Assembly: GCA_021825225.1 (NCBI GenBank)
Contig: JAKAIH010000186.1
Span: 1-6,006 of the forward strand
DNA from: Pseudomonadota bacterium
GTDB taxonomy: Bacteria; Pseudomonadota; Gammaproteobacteria; Burkholderiales; SG8-39
Direction of reading: 5' to 3'
DNA length: 6,006 nucleotides
A program made the translations under genes and the position numbers. How positions within the stretch are numbered: the first letter of the stretch is position 1; the number at the start of each line of letters is the position of its first letter. This document shows positions 1 through 4,974 of this stretch, in pieces. The notes beneath the pieces were generated by a model, which made no database searches, was not told the origin of the DNA, and worked only from the letters and a program-made list of their open reading frames with translations.

Positions 1-930
1 GCCGTAGAGCACCGACTTGCGCGCCGCCTTGGCATTGGTGACGGTGAAGAAGCGCATCAGGATGTGCGGCAGGCCGGCCGTGCCGAACATCAGCGTCAGA
101 CCGAGCGAAATCGACTCGATCGGATTTGCCTTCGCCCCGATCGGCACCACCGACTTCATGATTTCGATGTGTTTGGGATGGATGTTGACCGCGTCGGAGA
201 ACAGCTTCTCGAAGCTGAAGCTCTCGTGGGACATCACGCCAAGCGCGATCAGGGTCGCGCCGCCCAGCAGCAGGCCGGCCTTGATGATCTGCACCCAGGT
301 CGTGGCTTTCATGCCGCCGAAGGTGACGTAGATGATGATCAGCGTGCCGACGACGACGATGGACAGCCGGTAGGACATCTGCGGCACCAGGGTGTGCAGC
401 AGCTGTCCGGCGCCCACCGCCTGGCCGATCAGATACCAGATCACGACGATCAGCGAACCGATGGCCGCCATGGTGCGCACCGGACCCTGCTGCAGGCGGA
501 ACGAAGCGACGTCGGCGTAGGTGAATTTGCCGAGGTTGCGCAGGCGCTCCGCGATCAGGAACAGGATGATCGGCCAGCCTACGAGCCAGCCCACCGAGAA
601 GATCAGGCCGTAGAAGCCGTTGTAGTAGACCAGCGCGGCGATGCCGAGGAACGAGGCGGCCGACATATAGTCGCCGGCGATGGCCAGACCGTTCTGCAGG
701 CCGGTAATGCCGCGTCCTGCGGCATAGAAGTCGGTCGCCGTCTTGGTCCGCGTCGCCGCCCAGTAGGTGATGCCCAGGGTGATGGAGACGAAGATGAGAA
801 ACATGATGACGGCATGCCAGTTGACGGGCGTCTGCGCCGGAGCGGGGGCGTCAGCCGCATAGGCCAGATTGACGGCGAACACTGCGGCAGAAGCCAGGAG
901 CGCCAGGAGAGCAGTTTTAAGTATTCTCAT
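1..930 (-). CDS. actP: Cation/acetate symporter ActP, N-terminal 310 residues (3' end beyond the window)
   Basis: This is a sodium:solute symporter (SSS family) of the ActP branch, which takes up acetate and other short carboxylates with a cation across the inner membrane. The frame is open from the ATG at 930 to position 1, giving 310 codons and no stop. E. coli ActP is about 549 residues, so a little over half is present. The N-terminus has a cleavable-looking signal sequence ending AYA|AD at residues 23-27, as in E. coli ActP. Recognisable conserved blocks are [16 protein letters not shown] (81-96), [18 protein letters not shown] (118-135), [16 protein letters not shown] (204-219) and [15 protein letters not shown] (283-297), with hydrophobic segments near 39-58, 85-104, 107-127, 155-178, 188-205 and 213-232. 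The start overlaps the stop of the DUF485 gene by 4 bp (ATGA), which indicates translational coupling. The family assignment is very secure. The exact carboxylate substrate is inferred. Confidence 0.96.
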   Translation of the reverse strand, partial: MRILKTALLALLASAAVFAVNLAYAADAPAPAQTPVNWHAVIMFLIFVSITLGITYWAATRTKTATDFYAAGRGITGLQNGLAIAGDYMSAASFLGIAALVYYNGFYGLIFSVGWLVGWPIILFLIAERLRNLGKFTYADVASFRLQQGPVRTMAAIGSLIVVIWYLIGQAVGAGQLLHTLVPQMSYRLSIVVVGTLIIIYVTFGGMKATTWVQIIKAGLLLGGATLIALGVMSHESFSFEKLFSDAVNIHPKHIEIMKSVVPIGAKANPIESISLGLTLMFGTAGLPHILMRFFTVTNAKAARKSVLYG

Positions 931-1241
931 TTGGATGCATCCTTGACGATTTCTTCGAACATGGGGTCGAACACCTGGTTCGCCTCGTACACATAGACGC
1001 CGGTCAGCAGGCAGCACACCACGATCACGCCCACACCGAGGGGCAGTCCCATGGGGATCACGCTGCCGGCCGCGATGGGCTCGGTAAGAATGCCGGGCGT
1101 GAACGCGATCATCAGGATGAAGCCGTAGAAGATCACGCACACGATGGCGGACAAGGTCCAGGCCAGCCGGCCGCGCCGCGCGACCAGCTCCAGGTATTTC
1201 GGGTTTCTCTGTATGTTGCTGCTGACGCTCAGTTCAGACAT
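927..1241 (-). CDS. yjcH: DUF485 family membrane protein, YjcH-like partner of ActP
   Basis: This 104-residue protein has the same length as E. coli YjcH, encoded between acs and actP. It has a polar N-terminus with [11 protein letters not shown] (13-23), a first membrane segment at about 27-48 (ending IAFTPG, a family hallmark), a short loop, and a second segment at about 64-85 beginning with the conserved [11 protein letters not shown]. It ends with a charged tail. The function of DUF485 proteins is not well established; association with ActP-type symporters is the usual context. I chose the ATG at 1241 because AAAGGAGG (1247-1254) lies 5 nt upstream and because the family normally starts near here. 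An in-frame GTG at 1283 and ATG at 1271 would add residues unlike the family. The stop overlaps the actP start by 4 bp. Unlike E. coli, no acs gene precedes it. Confidence 0.92.
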   Translation of the reverse strand: MSELSVSSNIQRNPKYLELVARRGRLAWTLSAIVCVIFYGFILMIAFTPGILTEPIAAGSVIPMGLPLGVGVIVVCCLLTGVYVYEANQVFDPMFEEIVKDASK

Positions 1242-1324
1242 GACGCCCTCCTTTGTATTGATGCATTCCATGGTTCTTCGCACGCCGGCTGCGAGCGCCG
1301 GCGGGTGATGCCTTTGTCGTCCAT
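1229..1324 (-). CDS. Possible 31-codon upstream reading frame (leader peptide) before the DUF485 gene
   Basis: A short frame starts with ATG at 1324 and stops with TGA at 1229-1231, encoding [20 protein letters not shown] followed by [12 protein letters not shown] recognise no family. GGAGGAG (1331-1337) sits 6 nt before the ATG, as strong a Shine-Dalgarno as that of the downstream gene. The frame overlaps the first 13 nt of the DUF485 gene in a different frame, so a ribosome ending here would stop about 10 nt past the DUF485 start and could re-initiate. It also spans a perfect 7-bp hairpin. The arrangement suggests a translated leader coupling or regulating yjcH-actP. A chance frame after a vestigial ribosome site is the alternative. 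Confidence 0.35.
   Translation of the reverse strand: MDDKGITRRRSQPACEEPWNASIQRRASCLN
1247..1254 (-). promoter_or_regulatory. Strong ribosome binding site of the DUF485 gene
   Basis: Read on the minus strand, AAAGGAGG lies 5 nt before the ATG at 1241. It is a near-perfect Shine-Dalgarno and decides the start over the in-frame upstream GTG/ATG codons at 1283 and 1271. Confidence 0.85.
1283..1303 (-). other. GC-rich stem-loop in the yjcH-actP leader
   Basis: The arms CGCCGGC (1283-1289) and GCCGGCG (1297-1303) are perfectly complementary, giving a 7-bp stem with a 7-nt loop. It lies inside the short upstream frame, between that frame's start and the yjcH ribosome site. No T-run follows on the minus strand, so a simple intrinsic terminator is unlikely. 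It would be unfolded by a ribosome translating the upstream frame. Confidence 0.45.
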
Positions 1325-1562
1325 TAGTGTCTCCTCCAGTAATTGACGTTAGCGTGGAATTGGCAGTGTCGGTTCAGTGTCTGTGCGATGGGCTCCCGGC
1401 GAGGCGATGAATATGAGCTCCCTTACTCCGGCTGAAAATCGGCGGACGAATCCCCCGTTTCCTGTTTTTGGCGTTCATGCCCAAGGACTTTGCGGCCTCC
1501 TCCTCCTCTTGACGGGAGTCTGTGGCGTGGGCGCCACCTCGATGCGCTGGATTGCTAGGCAA

Positions 1563-1608
1563 ATACTATGTGGGACCGCGACTTGCTTACTACTGGGGCA
1601 GTCCCTAG
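1563..1608 (-). promoter_or_regulatory. Candidate activator-dependent promoter and operator for yjcH-actP
   Basis: On the minus strand, CTAGGGACTGCCCCAG (1593-1608) is an inverted repeat with CTAGGG and CCCCAG arms (5 of 6 positions symmetric) and a 4-bp spacer. Downstream is TAGTAT (1563-1568), a good -10 hexamer with no recognisable -35 in front. If transcription starts near 1556, the repeat is centred about 44 bp upstream, where class II activators bind next to RNA polymerase. A LuxR-type regulator such as the one encoded just upstream is the natural candidate. The sequence shows only the dyad and the -10; binding and the start site are inferred. The implied leader to the yjcH ATG is about 315 nt. 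Confidence 0.4.
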
Positions 1609-1650
1609 ATTTTTCGCGGCGATGTAAGCTAAACGTAAGGATGGGGCGCG

Positions 1651-1670
1651 CGCCGGGCGGCGACCCGGCG
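1651..1670 (-). terminator. Second GC-rich hairpin behind the response regulator (weak terminator candidate)
   Basis: The arms CGCCGGG (1651-1657) and CCCGGCG (1664-1670) form a perfect 7-bp stem with a 6-nt loop, about 35 bp past the response regulator stop. No T-tract follows on the minus strand, so it may stabilise mRNA or pause polymerase rather than terminate. Confidence 0.3.
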
Positions 1671-1687
1671 GCAGGACCTTGCACCGC

Positions 1688-1706
1688 AGCGGCGCTGGGC
1701 GCCGCT
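1688..1706 (-). terminator. Hairpin touching the response regulator stop codon (weak terminator candidate)
   Basis: The arms AGCGGCGC (1688-1695) and GCGCCGCT (1699-1706) are perfectly complementary: an 8-bp stem with a 3-nt loop starting at the last base of the stop codon. As with the next hairpin, no T-run follows. Two such hairpins in 55 bp at an operon end suggest a transcript 3' end, but an intrinsic terminator is not proven. Confidence 0.35.
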
Positions 1707-2365
1707 CAGGACAGGCGGGGCGCGGAGGTGTCGGGATGCGGGGCCGGCGCCGCTTCACGACTGCCGAGACAAATCTGGAACAGCTCGCCGAGCGAGCCGG
1801 CCTGCAGTTTCTGCATGATTCTGTGGCGGTGGAACTCCACGGTCCTGTTGCTGATGAACAGTTCTCCGGAAATGGACCGGTTGCTCTTGCCTGCAAGCAT
1901 CTTGTCGAGCACCTGGCGTTCGCGCCGCGTCAGTTTGGCGAGCCGCATCTCGAGCGCTGCCTGCGCCACGCTGTCGCGGTGGGTCCTGGCGTCGAGTTCG
2001 AGCGCGTCGAGCACCAGACACAGCAGGCGGTAGTCGTCGAACGGCTTTTCGATGAAATCCAGCGCGCCGCGCTTTACCGCATGCACCGCCGTGGGAATGT
2101 CGCCATGGGCGGTGACGAACAGAATCGGCAGCCGGATGTGCCTGGCGAGCAGCGTTTCCTGCAGCTCCAGACCGCTCATTCCGGGCAGGCGGATGTCGAG
2201 CAGCAGGCAACCCGAGTGTTCGGGCCGGTAATATTCGAGGAAGCTCTCGGCCGAGGCGAAAGCCCGCACCTGCAGGCCGCTCAGGCTGAGCATCAGCTGC
2301 AGCGCATCGCGCGCGGCCTCGTCGGCATCGACGAGGAACACGGCCTGCGTTGCGCTGGCACTCAT
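1706..2365 (-). CDS. FixJ/NarL-type response regulator (receiver + LuxR-type HTH), possible regulator of yjcH-actP
   Basis: This 219-residue cytoplasmic two-component regulator has a receiver domain (about 7-125) with phospho-acceptor Asp57 in LLLDIRLPGMSG, Thr85 in FVTAHGD and Lys107 in FIEKPF, a FixJ-family signature. A LuxR-type DNA-binding domain follows (about 145-200: LTRRERQVLDKMLAGKSNRSI, then ISNRTVEFHRHRIMQKL), then a Pro/Ala-rich tail. The acidic pocket reads VDADE where FixJ has VDDDE, so the position equivalent to CheY Asp13 is Ala14. The ATG at 2365 overlaps the yihY stop by 4 bp (ATGA), and the frame ends 464 bp before the yjcH start. No kinase is in the window. LuxR-type regulators CrbR/ErdR control acs/actP genes in Vibrio and Pseudomonas, so a role in acetate uptake is a reasonable inference from position, not shown by sequence. 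Confidence 0.93.
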   Translation of the reverse strand: MSASATQAVFLVDADEAARDALQLMLSLSGLQVRAFASAESFLEYYRPEHSGCLLLDIRLPGMSGLELQETLLARHIRLPILFVTAHGDIPTAVHAVKRGALDFIEKPFDDYRLLCLVLDALELDARTHRDSVAQAALEMRLAKLTRRERQVLDKMLAGKSNRSISGELFISNRTVEFHRHRIMQKLQAGSLGELFQICLGSREAAPAPHPDTSAPRLS

Positions 2366-3705
2366 GCGGGCTGCGCCGCCCGCGCCAGCAGATCCCTGAG
2401 CGTGCGCTCGCCCAGCTGCTCTGCGAAAGCCAGGTCCATGCCTGCCAGAACCGATTCGATCGCCTCGGGCGCGGGCAGCGCCTGCGGTCCCAGGTACTGC
2501 TCTTCGTCGGCCGCGCGCACGGTGCGCAGCAGTTCCTTCAGGGTGATGCAGCCGCTGTCGCGGCTGGGCAGGTAGGCGGGCGGTTCGTCCCTGGTCTGCA
2601 CCAGCAGGCCGCCGTGCTCGAGCGCGTCCAGCACCCCTTGCAGCGCGTGGGCGGGCAGGCCCAGGCGCTGCGTGAGGCCGGCGAAGGTCCACGCCGGTTC
2701 GCCGTCGCCGAATGCCTTGCCGATCAGATACATCAGCATCAGCGCGACGCGCTCGCGCATGCGGTTGCTCAGCCGCGGCTCGCCTTGCTCCAGCACCAGG
2801 TATTCCGGATGCTGGCTGTAGAACGCGATGCTCGCGCCGAGCAGCAGGATCAGCCAGTTGAGATAGAGCCAGATCAGGAACAGCAGGAAAATCGCGAAGC
2901 TCGAATAGATCGCGGCGTATTGCGTCGAGGTACGGGCGAATTCGGCGAAGGCCCAGCTGGCCGCCTGCCACAGCAAACCCGCCACGATGCCGCCGGTCAG
3001 CGCCGCATTCAGCCTCACCTTGGTGTTGGGCGCGAAGTAATAGGCCAACACGAACACGCCGATGACGAAGAACACCGGGATCGTCTGACCCAGGGCGTAG
3101 GCCGCGCCGCCGATGGGCCCGTAGGAGAGCAGGAGCTTCGTCAGCGGCGTCGCCAGGATGGTCGAAGTAACGCCGATGATCGAAAACACCAGCACCGGGC
3201 CGACCAGGAGCACGCTGAGGGACCCGCTGAAACGCCGCGCGAAGCTGCGCAGCTTCGCCACATGCCAGATGAAATTGACCGACGCTTCGATCTTCTGCAT
3301 CAGCGACACCACGGTGTAGATCAGCAGTGCGAGACCGATGGAACCGAGGACCTTGAAGTTCAGGTTTTCGATGAACTTGACGATCCATTTGCTCACGTCC
3401 GCGCTTTTCTCTCCCAGCGGAGCCAGAAATTTGAGCAGTATCGGATCGATCTGGTTGTACACCCCGAAGGCCTTGAGCACGGAGAAGCTCAGCGCGAGCA
3501 GCGGCACCAGCGCGAGCAGGGTAGTGAACACCAGGCCGGTCGCACGCAGCGTCAGCTGGCCGTGGGCGAGGTCGCGCGCGAGCACCAGCGCGAGGCGCAG
3601 CAGCCTGAGCGCGCCGGCCTTCCAGCCGGGCCTCGCATCGAGCTGGCCGCTCCAGATCGCGGCATAGAGCGTGGACTTCAAGCCGGCCGGTTTCATATTC
3701 GCCAA
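2362..3705 (-). CDS. YihY/BrkB-family inner-membrane protein with C-terminal soluble domain
   Basis: This 447-residue protein belongs to the YihY (UPF0761/BrkB) family. The family hallmark LTLRATGLVFTTLLALVPLL lies at 51-70. Six membrane segments are visible near 54-78, 119-136, 162-184, 209-225, 234-255 and 268-294. E. coli YihY is about 290 residues. The extra portion (about 310-447) is soluble, and at about 315-395 it resembles a winged-helix fold with a Leu-rich recognition-like region. The molecular role of the family is unsettled; the old label RNase BN is known to be wrong. The start is probably TTG at 3705, because GGGAG lies 6 nt upstream. The ATG at 3696 is 15 nt from that site and is the alternative. 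It begins 39 bp after rsmE and overlaps the response regulator by 4 bp, so all three are probably co-transcribed. Confidence 0.92.
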   Translation of the reverse strand: MANMKPAGLKSTLYAAIWSGQLDARPGWKAGALRLLRLALVLARDLAHGQLTLRATGLVFTTLLALVPLLALSFSVLKAFGVYNQIDPILLKFLAPLGEKSADVSKWIVKFIENLNFKVLGSIGLALLIYTVVSLMQKIEASVNFIWHVAKLRSFARRFSGSLSVLLVGPVLVFSIIGVTSTILATPLTKLLLSYGPIGGAAYALGQTIPVFFVIGVFVLAYYFAPNTKVRLNAALTGGIVAGLLWQAASWAFAEFARTSTQYAAIYSSFAIFLLFLIWLYLNWLILLLGASIAFYSQHPEYLVLEQGEPRLSNRMRERVALMLMYLIGKAFGDGEPAWTFAGLTQRLGLPAHALQGVLDALEHGGLLVQTRDEPPAYLPSRDSGCITLKELLRTVRAADEEQYLGPQALPAPEAIESVLAGMDLAFAEQLGERTLRDLLARAAQPA

Positions 3706-3744
3706 CGTGTACTCCCGTATGCGTGCTGCACGATCCGAATGCTG

Positions 3745-4494
3745 CTAGAGATCCCCCCACAGCGCCTGCAGCAGCGCCATCGCCGCAACCGGCGCGGTCT
3801 CGGTGCGCAGAATGCGCGGCCCCAGGCTGACCGGCTCGAATCCGCTCGCCTCGGCCGCCTGATATTCGGACGCTGCGAGGCCGCCTTCGGCGCCGATCAG
3901 GAGCACCGCCGCCGCAGCGGGCGCCACACGCTTCAGCGGCATGCCCGCGCGCGGCGACAGCAGCAGCAGGCGGCTTTTCCGGTCCACGCCGGCGAGATAG
4001 GCGTACAGCGTCTGCACCGGCGCCACCGCGGGCACGCGATTGCGCCCGCACTGCTCGCAGGCAGCGATCACTACATTCTGCCAGTGCTGCAGGCGCTTGT
4101 CGGCGCGCTCGCCGGCAAGCTTCACCACGCTGCGCTCCGTGGCGAGCGGCGCAATCGCGCTGACCCCGAGTTCGGTCGCCTTCTGCAGGCTGTAGTCCAT
4201 GCGCTCGCCTGCGGAGATGCCCAGCGCCAGCGTGATATGCACCGGCGATTCGCGCTCGGTCGCATCGAACCCGTTCAGGCGCGCCCTGGCTTCGCGCTTG
4301 CTCACTGCGACGAGCGTGGCGTGATATTCACCGCCATGGCCGTTGAACAGACACAGGGCGTCGCCTTCCTGCAGCCGCAGCACGCTTATCGCGTGGCGCG
4401 CGGCGGCTTCGGGCAGCGCGATTTCCGCTCCCGGCGACAGCGCCAGATCGCAGTACAGGCGCGTTCCGGCGCGGCGGGATGATTCGGGCTTCAT
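3745..4494 (-). CDS. rsmE: 16S rRNA (uracil(1498)-N(3))-methyltransferase RsmE
   Basis: RsmE methylates N3 of U1498 in 16S rRNA of the assembled 30S subunit, using S-adenosylmethionine. The 249 residues match the usual length (E. coli 243). An N-terminal PUA-like RNA-binding domain covers about 10-75 (RLYCDLAL, then HAISVLRLQEGD at 34-45), followed by a SPOUT trefoil-knot methyltransferase domain. Family motifs are KATELGVS (105-112), ERSVVKL (120-126), ACEQCGRNRVP (145-155), LLIGAEGGL (198-206) and LGPRILRTETA (224-234), which forms the knot and cofactor site. The glycine-rich loop reads GAEGG where E. coli has GPEGG. The ATG at 4494 has no Shine-Dalgarno, but an extended -10 box lies 6 nt upstream, which suggests a leaderless mRNA. 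It is the first gene of a probable rsmE-yihY-regulator operon. Confidence 0.96.
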   Translation of the reverse strand: MKPESSRRAGTRLYCDLALSPGAEIALPEAAARHAISVLRLQEGDALCLFNGHGGEYHATLVAVSKREARARLNGFDATERESPVHITLALGISAGERMDYSLQKATELGVSAIAPLATERSVVKLAGERADKRLQHWQNVVIAACEQCGRNRVPAVAPVQTLYAYLAGVDRKSRLLLLSPRAGMPLKRVAPAAAAVLLIGAEGGLAASEYQAAEASGFEPVSLGPRILRTETAPVAAMALLQALWGDL

Positions 4495-4500
4495 GTCAAA

Positions 4501-4509
4501 ATTCTAGCA
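4501..4509 (-). promoter_or_regulatory. Extended -10 promoter element giving a probable leaderless rsmE transcript
   Basis: On the minus strand TGCTAGAAT combines a TGn extension with the hexamer TAGAAT. Exactly 6 nt (TTTGAC) separate it from the ATG, so the usual start point falls on the A of the ATG at 4494. No -35 match is visible 16-18 bp upstream (the region is G/C-rich), as is usual for extended -10 promoters. The lack of any Shine-Dalgarno before rsmE agrees with this reading. Confidence 0.55.
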
Positions 4510-4522
4510 CCCGTGCATGCAG

Positions 4523-4542
4523 GCGCCCCGGTTCCGGGGCGC
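4523..4542 (-). terminator. Palindromic GC-rich hairpin between the DUF4189 gene and rsmE
   Basis: The arms GCGCCCCGG (4523-4531) and CCGGGGCGC (4534-4542) are fully complementary around TT. A realistic fold is an 8-bp stem with a 4-nt loop. It starts 10 bp past the DUF4189 stop and ends upstream of the rsmE -10 box, a sensible place for a terminator separating the two units. No T-tract follows on the minus strand, so Rho-independent termination is uncertain. Confidence 0.4.
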
Positions 4543-4552
4543 GGCAGCAGAA

Positions 4553-4960
4553 TTACCGGGTGCAGGCCCAGGCTGTCACGCTACAAGCCTTGTCCGCACA
4601 CAGACGCAACACCTTGGTTTGCGCTTCCTGCTGGGTGGCGCCGGTGGCGGTGAAGTATTTTTTCGGCCCCTGGGCGAGCGCGCCACAGGCATTGCTGAAG
4701 CTCAGCACGACTTCGCAGCGCGGCTGGCCGCATTGCCTCAGCGCCTCGTTCTTGGCCGCGCGCGAGGTGGCGGCGTTGTACACATAGCCGTGCTGTCCAG
4801 TCTCGCGCTCCAGCGCGATCGCGCCGTAGACCCCCTTCTTTACCACCACCCGGGCCAGTGCCGGCTGCGCTGCGCAGGCGAGGGCGGCGGCGAGTGCGAT
4901 GCGAAGCGCGAAGGGGCCCATTACATGGTCGCACGGCCGCTGTTTCGAAGGGGCGCCCAT
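4553..4960 (-). CDS. Small exported DUF4189 domain protein
   Basis: This is a 135-residue protein from ATG 4960, or 122 residues from the in-frame ATG at 4921. The second Met begins a clear Sec signal peptide (MGPFALRIALAAALACAAQPALA, cleavage expected after ALA before RVV). The mature part has the DUF4189 pattern: YGAIALERETGQHGYVYNAA, then a run of Ala/Glu with paired cysteines (QCGQPRCEVV), NACGALAQG, and a second half ending CSVTAWACTR. Its six mature cysteines could form three disulfides in the periplasm. The function of the domain is unknown. The ATG at 4960 overlaps the uxaA stop (TAATG) and has AGGGG about 10 nt upstream. The 4921 start also sits in a TAATG but lacks a ribosome site, and gives the more standard signal peptide. 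I list the longer form and regard the start as undecided. The last codon is a TAA at 4553-4555. Confidence 0.82.
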   Translation of the reverse strand: MGAPSKQRPCDHVMGPFALRIALAAALACAAQPALARVVVKKGVYGAIALERETGQHGYVYNAATSRAAKNEALRQCGQPRCEVVLSFSNACGALAQGPKKYFTATGATQQEAQTKVLRLCADKACSVTAWACTR

Positions 4961-4971
4961 TACATGGTCGC
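4909..4971. repeat. Direct repeat duplicating the uxaA stop / DUF4189 start junction
   Basis: A 17-bp exact direct repeat (4916-4932 and 4955-4971, 39 bp apart) contains the overlapping stop/start TAATG. The similarity continues leftwards as CGAAGGGG after a 2-nt indel, so the units are 4909-4932 and 4946-4971. Because 39 is divisible by 3, the two ATGs are in frame. The UxaA C-terminus before 4960 looks normal, so the copy at 4955-4971 is probably the original stop context. Confidence 0.85.
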
Positions 4972-4974
4972 CCC
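4950..4974 (-). promoter_or_regulatory. Stem-loop enclosing the uxaA stop and DUF4189 start
   Basis: The outer arms GGGGCG (4969-4974, minus reading) and CGCCCC (4950-4955) pair over 6 bp. After one A/G mismatch, CCAT (4964-4967) pairs with ATGG (4957-4960), leaving a 3-nt loop of GTA. The fold would hide the ribosome site and ATG of the DUF4189 gene until a ribosome finishing uxaA opens it, the classic geometry of translational coupling. The dyad is directly visible; its role is inferred. Confidence 0.5.

Larger units (their letters stand above)
1325..1705. other. Intergenic region between the response regulator and yjcH, with no convincing gene
   Basis: These 381 bp carry only short open frames with no family resemblance and coding signals no better than chance. 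In transcription order they hold GC-rich hairpins at 1688-1706 and 1651-1670, two CTTAC direct repeats 11 bp apart (1624-1628 and 1635-1639), and an AT-richer patch with a candidate operator and -10 box (1563-1608). Next come a 6-bp hairpin GTGGCG/CGCCAC (1522-1537), a purine run AGGAGGAGGAGG near 1498-1509, and GACACT repeats (1326-1331, 1365-1370, 1376-1381). A 34-codon basic frame (ATG near 1478, stop at 1374) lacks a well-placed ribosome site and is not called as a gene. Confidence 0.6.

Noticed and set aside
64..996. Plus-strand open frame of 310 codons opposite actP
   Set aside because: Composition (Asp, Arg, Gln, His-rich) is that of an antisense shadow of a membrane protein gene; the minus strand encodes clear ActP motifs.
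1241..1283. Longer DUF485 protein starting at the GTG at 1283
   Set aside because: The added residues are unlike the family and the strong ribosome site clearly serves the ATG at 1241, which gives the standard 104-residue length.
1361..1376. Sigma-54-like TGGCA element
   Set aside because: It is on the plus strand, away from the operon direction, and lacks the GC of the -12 half.
1374..1562. Short minus-strand frame in the intergenic region (62 codons, or 34 from its inner ATG)
   Set aside because: No family resemblance, no well-spaced ribosome site (the AGGAGG run is about 17 nt from the inner ATG) and biased basic composition; more likely leader RNA.
2366..4051. Upstream extension of the response regulator frame through yihY and into rsmE
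   Set aside because: The extension is Arg/Ala-rich low-complexity translation of other genes in the wrong frame. The receiver domain begins properly at the ATG at 2365.
2350..4482. Long plus-strand open frame of 710 codons opposite yihY and rsmE
   Set aside because: It is an antisense shadow in GC-rich DNA: rich in Arg, Gln, His and Ala with no domain resemblance, opposite three well-recognised genes.
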